The notes under the pieces were generated by a model. It saw nothing but the letters and a program-made list of their open reading frames with translations, was not told where the DNA came from and did not search any database. Positions 52,823-61,834 of a stretch of DNA of 64,000 bases are shown here, piece after piece. Each line of letters starts with the position of its first letter. The first letter of the stretch is position 1. This stretch comes from JBBRDU01 sp038230335 (GTDB taxonomy: Bacteria > Verrucomicrobiota > Verrucomicrobiia > Chthoniobacterales > UBA10450). The stretch covers positions 62,001 to 126,000 of the forward strand of contig JBBRNL010000002.1 of the NCBI GenBank assembly GCA_038230335.1. Reading direction: 5' to 3'. Made by a program: the position numbers and the translations under genes.

Positions 52823-53650
52823 CTAACTGTTCTCTGCCGCCATTTCCTGACCGCGCCTGGTCGCCGCTTCGACCGCCGCGATCAACCCTCCCGAGGTGCC
52901 ATGCTGATCCATCGCGGCCAGTCCGGCGGCCGTTGTTCCGCCGGGCGTGACCACCATCCGGCGCAGTTCTTCCGGTGAGAGTTTGGTTTCACTGGCCAGC
53001 TGCGATGCGCCCAGCACCGTTTGTGTGGCGAGGATTAAGGACATCTCACGAGACAAACCAACTTTCACGCCGCCTTCGGCCAGCGCTTCGATCACCGTGT
53101 AAACAAAAGCCGGTCCGCTGCCGGACAACGCCGTCACGGCGTCAATTTGTTCCTCAGGCACTTCCACGACCGCGCCGATCGCTTCGAAAATCTGTTTAGC
53201 CGCGGCGACGTCGGCCTCGCTGCTGCGCGATCCGCGAGCCAGGGCCGTAGCCGCGCGACATATGGTCGAGGGCGTGTTGGTCATCCCGCGCATGACGCGC
53301 CCCGCCGTGACCGCTTCCATGGCCTGAAGACGAACGCCGGCCGCGAGCGAAACGATCAGCTTATTGGCCGTCATGGCGGCGACCTCGCGCAGAGCGGGCA
53401 GCACGATCGCTGGCTTTACGCTGATGAAAAGAATGTCCGCGCGTTCCGCTACCTCGGCGTTATGGGCGCTCGTGGCGATCCCGATTTCTTTTTCCAAGGT
53501 CGAGCGGGCCTGGGCGTTGGGCTCGCCCGCGATGATCTCGGTGGCCGATAAGAACTTCGATCGGATCAAGCCGCGCATGACGGATCCAGCCAGCTTGCCG
53601 GCGCCGAGAAAACCGAGGCGGTAATGAGTTCGGGTTGGTTGAGATTGCAT
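52823..53650 (-). CDS. proC: pyrroline-5-carboxylate reductase
   Basis: 275 residues from ATG 53650. It catalyses the last step of proline synthesis. The Rossmann start is RLGFLGAGKLAGSVMRGLI. ISVKPAIVLPALREV, VRLQAMEAVTAGRVMRGMTN and the C-terminal signature VTALSGSGPAFVYTVIEALA with TVLGASQLA and VTPGGTTAAGLAAM are all typical. The frame is open to 53836 but upstream residues overlap the divergent nadA gene, 21 bases away. Confidence 0.95.
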   Translation of the reverse strand: MQSQPTRTHYRLGFLGAGKLAGSVMRGLIRSKFLSATEIIAGEPNAQARSTLEKEIGIATSAHNAEVAERADILFISVKPAIVLPALREVAAMTANKLIVSLAAGVRLQAMEAVTAGRVMRGMTNTPSTICRAATALARGSRSSEADVAAAKQIFEAIGAVVEVPEEQIDAVTALSGSGPAFVYTVIEALAEGGVKVGLSREMSLILATQTVLGASQLASETKLSPEELRRMVVTPGGTTAAGLAAMDQHGTSGGLIAAVEAATRRGQEMAAENS

Positions 53651-53671
53651 AGGGTTGTTCGATATTAACCG

Positions 53672-54622
53672 ATGGTAAGCGCAGGTGTAAATTTCGGTGT
53701 CGATCTCGCGCACGAGTTGAAAGAGCTCAAGCGGGAGAGGAACGCCGTCATCCTGGCCCACAATTACCAGGTGCCAGAGCTGCAGGACGTGGCCGATTAT
53801 GTGGGTGATTCCCTCGGGCTGAGTTATCAGGCGCAAAAAACGGATGCCGACGTTATTCTATTTTGCGGAGTCCATTTCATGGCCGAGACGGCCAAGATTA
53901 TCAATCCATCGAAGCGCGTTATCCTGCCCGATCTCGATGCGGGTTGCTCCCTTTCCGAATCCTGTCCGCCCGAAAAACTGGCCGCGTTCCTTGAGCTTCA
54001 CGCGGACAAAAATTACTACGTGATTGCCTACATCAATTGCAGCGCCGGCGTGAAAGCGCTCTCCGATGTGATTTGCACGAGCGGCAACGCGGACAAGATC
54101 GTGCGCGCCGCCCCGCCCGATCGGAACATTCTATTTGTCCCCGACCAAAATCTGGGCGCCTGGGTGACGGAACGGACCGGCCGCAAGATGGATTTGTGGC
54201 AGGGGAATTGTTACATCCACATTGAGTTCACCGCGCGCAGCATCGGCAGGATTCGCGATGAATATCCGGAGGCCCCGGTCGTGGCGCATCCGGAATGCAC
54301 TTACGCCGTTCGCATGCTGGCCGATGAAGTTTGCTCGACGGAAAAGATGGTGGCCTTCTGCCGGGCGTCGCCCGCTCGAGAAATCATCGTGGTGACCGAA
54401 GCCGGGATGTTGCACCGGTTGCACAAAGAGATCCCGGGCAAGACGTTCATCCCGGGCCCGACGGACAACTGTTTTTGCGGCGAATGCCGATTCATGAAAA
54501 TGAATACGTTACAGAAAGCGTATGATGCGTTGCTCCGTATGGAGCCGGAGATTTTCCTGCCGGAGCCGTTGCGGAAGCGGGCCGAGGCGCCCATTCTCCG
54601 CATGCTCGAGCTGAGCAAGTAA
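53672..54622 (+). CDS. nadA: quinolinate synthase
   Basis: A 316-residue [4Fe-4S] enzyme that condenses iminoaspartate with dihydroxyacetone phosphate in NAD synthesis. The repeated fold shows ILAHNYQVPELQDVADYVGD, FCGVHFMAETAKI, and the cluster Cys region DAGCSLSESCP. NCSAGVKALSDVICTSGNA, HPECTYAVRMLADEV and the last cluster motif GPTDNCFCGECRFMKMNT complete the pattern. No nadB or nadC lies nearby. Confidence 0.95.
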   Translation: MVSAGVNFGVDLAHELKELKRERNAVILAHNYQVPELQDVADYVGDSLGLSYQAQKTDADVILFCGVHFMAETAKIINPSKRVILPDLDAGCSLSESCPPEKLAAFLELHADKNYYVIAYINCSAGVKALSDVICTSGNADKIVRAAPPDRNILFVPDQNLGAWVTERTGRKMDLWQGNCYIHIEFTARSIGRIRDEYPEAPVVAHPECTYAVRMLADEVCSTEKMVAFCRASPAREIIVVTEAGMLHRLHKEIPGKTFIPGPTDNCFCGECRFMKMNTLQKAYDALLRMEPEIFLPEPLRKRAEAPILRMLELSK

Positions 54623-54654
54623 CGATCTACCTCGGGGTGTGATGGGCAAGCCAT

Positions 54655-54764
54655 AGGTGGAACGCGATCTTCGAGCGCGTTGTCAAAGTGAAAGCGCCGA
54701 CGCTCAAGAATGAACGGCCGGGCCGTTGCCGGTTTAGCATCGCCCTCGGAGAGGCCGATCCACT
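54655..54764. repeat. palindromic intergenic repeat, family B, copy 1 (110 bp)
   Basis: The outer ends are imperfect inverted repeats of ~33 bp (AGGTGGAACGCGATC... and the complement of ...GAGGCCGATCCACT). In the middle, AACGGC-CGG-GCCGTT (54713-54727) forms a hairpin. The same plan, with the loop altered but the stem kept, occurs at 57173-57289. It lies between nadA and the CHASE2 gene. Confidence 0.78.
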
Positions 54765-54861
54765 TCGCGTTGCTGCCGATCAGGGACGATTCCTTCCGGC
54801 CGGCACGGTTCGCGATCTTTTCACTTGTCACTTTTCCTAGGTCCCCGTTCACTCCTGCTCG

Positions 54862-56085
54862 ATGAAACGACCTTCGATCTGGCTCATGCTCGCCATCGTG
54901 CTGGCCAGTCTGCTCTTTCTGCGCGAGCCGCGTTTACAGCGTTATGACGAAGGTTTTCTGCGTTGGCTCCTGCGCAATTCGCGCCCGGTCGGCGGCAGTA
55001 TCCCTCTGACCATTGTCGATATCAGCCGGGAAGCAGGTTCGGACAAGAAAGAGCCGCGTGCCCCATCCGGTGCGACTTCGCCGGTAGAATTCGCATTGTT
55101 CCTTCAGGCCGCCCTCGAGTTCAGACCGACCGTGGTGGCCTTTGAGCCGATTTTGCAATGGGACGATCGGCACAAGGATCAGGAGCAGATTTTCGTCGAT
55201 CAGGCCATGCGCGTGCCCAAGCTTGTGGCGGCGGCCGAGCTTACTTCGAATCCCGATCTCGACGCGCCGATTGTGGAAATTCCCGGGTTCCCGCAAGTGA
55301 CGGGCCGGCGCGGCGACCTCGCCACATTCTCCGGGATCATTCGCCAGCCGGACGAAGATATCCGTCTCATCTCTACGCTCGGATATACCAATTTGCCTAA
55401 CGATGTGGCGGACGAGATTCACGTCCCGCTCCTTTTTCAATATCGCGGGGAAGTCATTCCATCATTCGCGCTCCAGGTCGCTCTCTTCTGGATGCGCATC
55501 TCAGCGAACGAAGTGAAGATCGACCTCGGTTCCTTCATTTCTCTGCCCAACGGCAGGAAGATCCCCCTGCTTCCCGATGGATCGACTCTGATCAACCCCA
55601 ATGCGGCCAAGCGCGCGCGCCACCTGCATCTAAATGAGCTCCTCCTCGGAGCGCAGCAGCACGAAAACAAGACACGCACGAGTAGTCATCTCGAAAACTT
55701 GGGTGACGACATCGTGCTCGCTCGCAGTCCGGCCGAGAATCAAAAGTCGGCCGGCGTCTTCGCCGCCACCATTGCCACGATCCAGGCGAATGCGTTTGTC
55801 CGCCGGGTCAGCTGGATATTCGATTGCGTTTTTATTGTCTTTCTCGTGGTCGCGAGTGGTTATGTGCGCAAATTTTCGCGAGTCGATATCGTCCTTATTG
55901 CGATTGCCATCACGGCGGCCTACTGCCTGGCCGGACTGGCCCTGGTGTCACGCTGGTCGATCTGGCTTCCCGGCGTGCTGCCGCTGAGCGCCACCTGGCT
56001 GGTGGCGGTCTTCTGTCTGTTCGCTCCCCGCAGCAAGGATGATCCTGATCTGCCGGCCATCGCACCGTCGCCGCCCGCGCCCTAG
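54862..56085 (+). CDS. CHASE2-like sensory membrane protein without output domain
   Basis: 407 residues. One N-terminal membrane segment (WLMLAIVLASLLFL) precedes an extracytoplasmic domain of ~280 residues resembling CHASE2 (VVAFEPILQWDDRHKDQEQI, PSFALQVALFWMRISANEVK, GRKIPLLPDGSTLINP). Two or three membrane segments follow (FIVFLVVASGYV, IALAITAAYCLAGLAL-like, VLPLSATWLVAVFCLF). CHASE2 normally feeds a cyclase, kinase or GGDEF domain; here the protein stops after the membrane part with a Pro-rich tail. It ends 19 bases before the dipeptidase gene. Confidence 0.7.
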   Translation: MKRPSIWLMLAIVLASLLFLREPRLQRYDEGFLRWLLRNSRPVGGSIPLTIVDISREAGSDKKEPRAPSGATSPVEFALFLQAALEFRPTVVAFEPILQWDDRHKDQEQIFVDQAMRVPKLVAAAELTSNPDLDAPIVEIPGFPQVTGRRGDLATFSGIIRQPDEDIRLISTLGYTNLPNDVADEIHVPLLFQYRGEVIPSFALQVALFWMRISANEVKIDLGSFISLPNGRKIPLLPDGSTLINPNAAKRARHLHLNELLLGAQQHENKTRTSSHLENLGDDIVLARSPAENQKSAGVFAATIATIQANAFVRRVSWIFDCVFIVFLVVASGYVRKFSRVDIVLIAIAITAAYCLAGLALVSRWSIWLPGVLPLSATWLVAVFCLFAPRSKDDPDLPAIAPSPPAP

Positions 56086-56104
56086 CCCTTTCCCCTTAAA
56101 GTCG

Positions 56105-57139
56105 ATGCCGAACTCCATCGAAACGCGGATTACGCGCCTTCATTCGCGTGGATTGGTTGATCTTCACTTTGATCTGCCCATGGATCTTTATGAGAAGCGG
56201 GGCGTTCCCCATGTGCTGACGACGCAGTTTTTGCCGCAGCTCGAAGCCGGTGACATCGGCGTGCTGGCGGCTGCAATCTTTATCGAAGATCGTTACCTGC
56301 CAGACAAGGCTTTGTCGGTCGCGTTAGGTCAGATCGCGCGGCTTTATGCGGAGACGGAAGACTCAGGACGAGTCGTTGTTTGTAAGAGTCATGAGGAAAT
56401 GACGGGAGCGCGTGCCGCCGGTAAGATTGCGCTGCTCATTTCAATGGAAGGAGTCGAGCCCATCGGCACCGACCTCGATCTTCTCCGCGTGTTTTATGAA
56501 CTCGGTGTCCGCGTGATTGGACTGACGCACGCCCGTCGCAACGCGGCGGCTAGCGGCGGTGTATTCGCCGCCACTGGTTCGCCAACGGAAGGTCTGAGCC
56601 CGTTTGGTCGCCAGTTGGTTGGCGCCTGCGAAGAGCGTGGCGTCGTGATCGACCTGGCTCACATCAACCCGGCCGGGTTCGAAGAAGTTATCTCCGTCAC
56701 GAAAAAGCCGCTCATCGTTTCGCACAGCAACGCGCGGGCCTATTACGACATCGAACGAAATATGAGTGACGCGCAAATCAGAATGATTGGCCAAAGGCGT
56801 GGTGTCATCGGTGTGAATGCCGTCCTGGTCAGCCCTCGTAAGGAAGAATCGACGCTTGATCGTTACGTGGACCATATCGAGTATGTGGCCGGACTGATCG
56901 GAATCGACGGCGTCGGGATTGGATTCGATTTCTTTGAGTTCATTTACCGGCAATGGCCGGAAGCGTCGCGCCGCGAGCTGGCGCAAAAACTGACGGCGCC
57001 CCATTTTATTCCCGACCTGACGAACCACTCGCACGCTCGAAATCTAACGCGTAAACTGATTGAGCGTGGTTTCTCTGACGAAGACATCGAGAAAATCCTG
57101 TTCCGGAACTGGATGAGGATCTTAGAAGAGCTTCTGTAG
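56105..57139 (+). CDS. membrane dipeptidase-type metallopeptidase (family M19)
   Basis: 344 residues from ATG 56105. The renal-dipeptidase family hydrolyses dipeptides with two zinc ions. Ligand motifs: HxD in LVDLHFDLPMD, the bridging Glu in LISMEGVEPIG, and the two His in VIDLAHINPAGF and PLIVSHSNARAY. The late Asp region is DGVGIGFDFFEF. The C-terminal end (SDEDIEKILFRNWMRIL) matches the family (the gene-N-W-R pattern). There is no signal peptide, so it is probably cytoplasmic. It is likely co-transcribed with the CHASE2 gene. Confidence 0.9.
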   Translation: MPNSIETRITRLHSRGLVDLHFDLPMDLYEKRGVPHVLTTQFLPQLEAGDIGVLAAAIFIEDRYLPDKALSVALGQIARLYAETEDSGRVVVCKSHEEMTGARAAGKIALLISMEGVEPIGTDLDLLRVFYELGVRVIGLTHARRNAAASGGVFAATGSPTEGLSPFGRQLVGACEERGVVIDLAHINPAGFEEVISVTKKPLIVSHSNARAYYDIERNMSDAQIRMIGQRRGVIGVNAVLVSPRKEESTLDRYVDHIEYVAGLIGIDGVGIGFDFFEFIYRQWPEASRRELAQKLTAPHFIPDLTNHSHARNLTRKLIERGFSDEDIEKILFRNWMRILEELL

Positions 57140-57172
57140 GCGAACCATTCACCTTCGGGAATAGCTCTTTCG

Positions 57173-57289
57173 AGGTGAATCGCGATCTCTGAGCGCGATG
57201 TTAAAGCAAGAGAGCCGCCGGAGGAGACTCCATTATGAACGGCTGCGCCGTTAACATTTAGCATCGCTCTCGGAGAGGCCGATCCACCT
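57173..57289. repeat. palindromic intergenic repeat, family B, copy 2 (117 bp)
   Basis: Outer inverted ends AGGTGAATCGCGATCTCTGA and the complement of TCTCGGAGAGGCCGATCCAC, central hairpin AACGGC-TGC-GCCGTT (57238-57252). It lies between the convergent M19 and DUF1501 genes, ending 8 bases from the latter's stop. Confidence 0.8.
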
Positions 57290-57296
57290 TCTGGTG

Positions 57297-58631
57297 CTAG
57301 ACAATGGCCAGAGCGGGAAACCTGCGCCCCAGCACGACCTGGCTCGGAGCTTTTAGCCATTGATCGAGGACGGTGCCGTAAACACTGCGAAAGTCGGTGT
57401 TGAACTTCAGATCACCGCGATCCAGATCCGTTAGGCTGGGATATTTCCCGAACAAACCCGGCTTGACCGCACCGCCCATTACAAACATGGGCGCGGCCGC
57501 CCCGTGATCGGTTCCCCCGTTCGCATTCTCGGAGACGCGCCGGCCGAATTCACTGAAAGTCATGAGCAGGACGCGATTAAAATTCCCCTGTTCCTTCAAG
57601 TCGGCCGTGAAGGCAGTGACGGCGGCATCCAGATCGCCCATTAAACGTTCGTGCGCATTCATCTGCCCGGCGTGCGTATCGAAGCCGCCCTGGCTCGCGT
57701 AATAAACGCGCGTCGGCAACCCGCCCGCGATCATCCGGGCAATAATGTTCAAGCTCGCGGCCAGTTGTCCTGGAGGATAGGCCATGGTCGATTTTGATTT
57801 TCGCGCGATGGCCAGGATTTTGTCCGAACTCAGCTGCGCGTCGAGCGCAGTCCGTTGCAGGAAATCCAGCGTGCCGGCGTCAGACTTGGTGCGACCGCTC
57901 AGGGCGCTGATCGATGCGCCATCGGCCGCGGGGGCCGGCCCTTCATCACCGACATTCGCGTCGTTCAGTTGGCGAAAGAAAAATTCCTCCGCGCTCATGC
58001 GCCCGCTACCCGGCTCCGAACTGCGCCAGCGATATTGTTCCGGCCGCGAGAAAACGACGCCGGTCGGCGACCTGGCGACAAACGCCTGGGGCATTTCGTC
58101 GCCGATCGAAACGCCCACCGTCGGATCCGCTCCGGCGCAACAGTTGTCGAAGTAGCGGCCGAGCCAGCCTTCGTTCGTATTCCGGTCCGCGTCCGACGCA
58201 GTCTGCCAGATCTCGGTTGAGCGAAAGTGGGAGCGGTTGGGGTTCGGATACCCTACGCCTTGAACCACGCCCAAATGACCTTCGTCAAAGAGCGCCTTGA
58301 GCCCGGTCAATTTGCCGTTGAGACCCGCGTAACTATCAAGCTTCAAAATCTTGTCTGCGGCCAGCCCAAGTTTCGGACGAGCCTTGTAGTAAGCGTCGTC
58401 CGCGTAGGGCACGAGCATGTTCAATCCGTCGTTACCCCCGGCCATTTGTAATACGACGAGAATCGTTCCGTCCTTGCCCGTGACCGTCTGGGTCAACGAA
58501 TCGGCCGCCATGGCGTTGAGCGCGAAGAAGGTTTTTTCAAGAAAAACGGGCAGCGTCCAGCTCGCGGCCGCGCCCAGCGCCGACGTGCGCAGAAATTGGC
58601 GGCGGGTGTGAAGTGTCGGTGTGTTTTTCAT
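57297..58631 (-). CDS. DUF1501 protein, Tat-exported
   Basis: A 444-residue protein of the DUF1501 family (sulfatase/alkaline-phosphatase-like fold). It has a twin-arginine signal (HTRRQFLRTSALGAAASWTL). Conserved stretches include VVLQMAGGNDGLNMLVPYAD, GGFDTHAGQMNAHERLMGDL, LLMTFSEFGRRVSENANGGT and DHGAAAPMFVMGG. DUF1501 genes regularly pair with DUF1800 genes, as here (163 bases downstream of it). The pair is common in Planctomycetes and Verrucomicrobia; its function is not established. Confidence 0.9.
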   Translation of the reverse strand: MKNTPTLHTRRQFLRTSALGAAASWTLPVFLEKTFFALNAMAADSLTQTVTGKDGTILVVLQMAGGNDGLNMLVPYADDAYYKARPKLGLAADKILKLDSYAGLNGKLTGLKALFDEGHLGVVQGVGYPNPNRSHFRSTEIWQTASDADRNTNEGWLGRYFDNCCAGADPTVGVSIGDEMPQAFVARSPTGVVFSRPEQYRWRSSEPGSGRMSAEEFFFRQLNDANVGDEGPAPAADGASISALSGRTKSDAGTLDFLQRTALDAQLSSDKILAIARKSKSTMAYPPGQLAASLNIIARMIAGGLPTRVYYASQGGFDTHAGQMNAHERLMGDLDAAVTAFTADLKEQGNFNRVLLMTFSEFGRRVSENANGGTDHGAAAPMFVMGGAVKPGLFGKYPSLTDLDRGDLKFNTDFRSVYGTVLDQWLKAPSQVVLGRRFPALAIV

Positions 58632-58794
58632 GGGGAGGTGTTTGGGAATGTCGAAAACGCACTCGTGCGTCGCGTGCTCTTCGCGATTGACGGGCAGGGG
58701 CGATTGACCCCAATCGCCTGCGCTGGATGGGTCGGCCGTCCCGGCGCTGCGCGGCGCGAAGCGGCCACAAGATTTTGAAGGAGCGAGTTGGTCG

Positions 58795-60276
58795 TCATGT
58801 CAGTTGGAAGTTGGGCGTGCTCATCATGAGGTGGACAAGGCCGCGCATGGTTGCGTCGCTCGTGTCGGGCTTCCGCGCTTCGACGTATTGCGCGAAGGTG
58901 CTCGCATCTTTTTCCGAGGGCCGGGTCTGAAACAATCGTGCCGCGACGAAATCCACCAATTCGCGCGGCTTTTCGCGAAGTGCCGCGGGCGCAAGTTTTG
59001 CAATGTCGATAGGTTCACGGCGCGCTGGCTCCGCGGCGCCGCCGCGTTTGAAACCGATCGCTTTGCCTTGAGCGCGCGGCGGAGCGTTACCGGGAAGCAT
59101 GGCGTCGCCGTTGATCAGGTAGTTGGCAAAATTATAGCGAAACAAAAGCGTCGAAGTCGTGATCCAGGATTTGCCGCCGTCCCAACCCTTCACGTTGGGC
59201 GGGGCGAACAGGATCTGGCCCATTTGACGCATCCCGTTCTGCGCTACGATCGGAGCGGGCAAAGGTGTTTCCAGGAGCTTGGACGTCTGCACGACGAATT
59301 GGACGGGACTCTTGATCTGCGCGCGCATGACGCGATCGGAGTAGAACTCGGTTGAGCTAAAAAGCTCGTGCAGCACGGGACGCATCTCGAAGTTGTGGGA
59401 AAGAATGCGATTGGCCATGGCTTCGACCATTGCCGGCTCCGGATCATCCTCGACAAAAAAGCGCCACAATTTGCGTCCGATAAACTGGGCGCAAGCCGGT
59501 TGTTTTACGAGCATGTCGATGATGTCGTCTCCTCCGAGGGCGCCTGTCCGGCCCATAAAAGTCTTGTTCCCGCGGTCCTGCTGGAAAGGCGCAAAGCGGA
59601 ATTGCTGTGAAGTCATGTCGAGCCGGTAGCCCGTGAAGGCCCGGGCCGACTCGCGAATGTCCTGCTCGCTGTAGTTGCCCAGGCCGACGGTGAACAGCTC
59701 CATCAACTCGCGCGCCCAATTTTCGTTCGGATGTTCCCGACGGTTTTGTTGCAGGTCCAGATAAATCATCATGGCCGGGTCGCGCGACATTTTCTTCGTT
59801 AAGGCGGCGAAACTTCCGAAGGCGTTGCGCCGGAGAGTGTCGTTCTGCAGCCACATCCAGTAGGCGTCTTTCACTTTCTGGATGCTGGTCGCGAAATGGC
59901 CATGCCAAAAGAGAGTCATTTTTTCGAGCAGCGGGGCCGGTCCCTGCATCATGCGTTCGAGCCACCAGCGGCGCAGGTCGAGAATTTCTTCGCCTTCCAT
60001 CATGCGCAGCTCGCGCATTTTCTCCTTCTTTTGACCAGGCTCGCTGGAGGTGCGCGCCGACATGCGCAGATTGCGGATATTGCGCGGGTGCGCCCAGTCG
60101 GGTGGGGGGACGTTGCTCGCCTCCGCGCCGACGTCGAGAAGATCTCGCAGGGCGACGCTTAAGCCTTTGCGCCGGATCGCTTCGACTTCCTCCGGCGTGC
60201 CTCCGAACGCGGCGCGATTTAAGAGATGTGCGGCCGTCTGTTCGTTCCAGCGGGAGCCTGGTAAAGCGGTTAACAC
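58795..60276 (-). CDS. DUF1800 protein
   Basis: A 493-residue DUF1800 protein, first gene of the pair with DUF1501; start GTG 60276. Family landmarks: HLLNRAAFGGTPEEVEAIRR, MTLFWHGHFATSIQKVKDAY, NENWARELMELFTVGLGNYS, SARAFTGYRL, FIGRKLWRFFVEDDPEPAMV and PPNVKGWDGGKSWI. No signal peptide is obvious from this start. The 163 bases between the two genes contain no further gene. Function unknown. Confidence 0.9.
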   Translation of the reverse strand: MLTALPGSRWNEQTAAHLLNRAAFGGTPEEVEAIRRKGLSVALRDLLDVGAEASNVPPPDWAHPRNIRNLRMSARTSSEPGQKKEKMRELRMMEGEEILDLRRWWLERMMQGPAPLLEKMTLFWHGHFATSIQKVKDAYWMWLQNDTLRRNAFGSFAALTKKMSRDPAMMIYLDLQQNRREHPNENWARELMELFTVGLGNYSEQDIRESARAFTGYRLDMTSQQFRFAPFQQDRGNKTFMGRTGALGGDDIIDMLVKQPACAQFIGRKLWRFFVEDDPEPAMVEAMANRILSHNFEMRPVLHELFSSTEFYSDRVMRAQIKSPVQFVVQTSKLLETPLPAPIVAQNGMRQMGQILFAPPNVKGWDGGKSWITTSTLLFRYNFANYLINGDAMLPGNAPPRAQGKAIGFKRGGAAEPARREPIDIAKLAPAALREKPRELVDFVAARLFQTRPSEKDASTFAQYVEARKPDTSDATMRGLVHLMMSTPNFQLT

Positions 60277-60417
60277 GTGAATTGAACCGAGTGGTTAGGT
60301 TAAAGTTGCTGACGCGATCATTCCGAAACCGTAGTCTTTGTGAGAGCAGCCAGCGCGAGAGGCAAGCGCGAATAGAAAGGCGGAGCCGAAAGAACAAGAC
60401 GAGGAGAAGGCAGGCGA

Positions 60418-61794
60418 GTGAAATTTATTAATCTAACGCGGCAGACCGAGATCGGCGCGAACTCGTACTATCTGGAGACCGCTGGTCAGCGGGTCGTAAT
60501 CGATTGCGGAATGCACCCGAAGAAGGAAGGAGATGAGGCCTTACCGGACTTCAAACCGATCGGGGACCGGCAGCTCGATGCCATTATTGTTTCGCACGCG
60601 CATCAGGATCACATCGGCACGCTGCCGGTATTGATGCGCCGGCAGCCGGCCGCCCGTGTTTTTATGACTGAAGCGACTGGTGAAATCGGGAACACGCTCC
60701 TGCACAATTCGGTCAACGTCATGACGCGACAGCGCGAGGAGCTTGGCGCGACAGTGTATCCGCTTTTCACCCATCGCGAGGCGGATCGCGCGTCGGGTCA
60801 ATGGCAGTTTTGTCCGATGCGTCAGCGGGTCACCATTTCCGGGGAACGATCCAGCCCACAGGACAATGACGCTTTCACATTTGAATTCGTCGATGCCGGT
60901 CACGTGCTTGGCTCGGCCGGCATTGTGCTGCGTGCGGAAGGGCGAACGTTCTTTTATACCGGCGATGTAAACTTCGACGATCAAACGATCATGCAGGCGG
61001 CGGTGTTTCCGGAGGAAAACATCGATGTGTTAATCATGGAATGCACCCGGGGTGATCACCCGGCGGCGTCCGATTGGACGCGGGCCGGTGAAGAGCGACG
61101 CCTGGCCACGGCCATCGACGAAGCTTTTCGACGCGGCGGGTGTGTGCTTCTGCCGGTCTTCGCCCTCGGCAAGACCCAAGAGGTGCTGGCCATGCTTTAT
61201 CAGTTTCGACGCGAAAAGTGGCTGGGAGATTTCCCGGTGTATATCGGCGGGCTCAGCTCCAAAATGACCGATACGTACGATCGACGTGCCAATATGACGC
61301 GCCGCCGCCTGCCTCGCCTACAGCTCATGGGAGAGGTCCATCCATTTATCCTGAACGGTCAGAATATTCGAGACGCTCCGGCTCGCCCGGGGCGGATCTA
61401 CGCGCTTTCCAGCGGGATGATGACCCCCAAAACATTGTCGAACATTTTTGCCCGCCGTGTCTTGGAGAATCCGCTGCATTCAATCTTTTTTGTCGGCTAC
61501 GCGGACCCGGCATCGCCGGCTGGCATATTGCGGCAGGCGCAGCCGGATCAGGAAGTCGCGCTCGACCCCGATGAGCCCCCTCTGCGGTTGCGCTGCGACG
61601 TCAAAGAATTTCAGTTTAGTGCGCACGCCGGCCGCGAGTCGTTAGTCGCCTATGCGACGAAGGTGTCACCGAAAAAGATCGTGCTCGTTCACGGTGACGT
61701 GCCGGCCGTAGCGTGGATGCGGGCAACCCTTACCGCAGCCTTGCCGGGCACCGAGATAATCGTTCCCAAGTCGGGAGTGGAACTGGATCTGTGA
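60418..61794 (+). CDS. MBL-fold beta-CASP RNase-like protein
   Basis: 458 residues from GTG 60418, preceded by GAGGAGAAGG. The metallo-beta-lactamase motif is VSHAHQDHIGTLP (HxHxDH), with later ligands in DAGHVLGSAGIVL and FYTGDVNF. The beta-CASP insertion contains VLLPVFALGKTQEVLAMLY. The C-terminal RNA-specificity motifs are FSAHAGRESLVAYATKVSPK and IVLVHGD. It belongs with the CPSF/RNase J superfamily, bacterial Ysh1-like branch; a role in RNA processing is inferred. Confidence 0.88.
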   Translation: MKFINLTRQTEIGANSYYLETAGQRVVIDCGMHPKKEGDEALPDFKPIGDRQLDAIIVSHAHQDHIGTLPVLMRRQPAARVFMTEATGEIGNTLLHNSVNVMTRQREELGATVYPLFTHREADRASGQWQFCPMRQRVTISGERSSPQDNDAFTFEFVDAGHVLGSAGIVLRAEGRTFFYTGDVNFDDQTIMQAAVFPEENIDVLIMECTRGDHPAASDWTRAGEERRLATAIDEAFRRGGCVLLPVFALGKTQEVLAMLYQFRREKWLGDFPVYIGGLSSKMTDTYDRRANMTRRRLPRLQLMGEVHPFILNGQNIRDAPARPGRIYALSSGMMTPKTLSNIFARRVLENPLHSIFFVGYADPASPAGILRQAQPDQEVALDPDEPPLRLRCDVKEFQFSAHAGRESLVAYATKVSPKKIVLVHGDVPAVAWMRATLTAALPGTEIIVPKSGVELDL

Positions 61795-61834
61795 CATTGC
61801 ACATTCGAGGGTTTGTCATCTCGAACTGCGTTGA

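Noticed and set aside
54301..54852. 183-codon minus-strand frame
   Set aside because: It runs antisense through the nadA end and the family B repeat, with no protein features.
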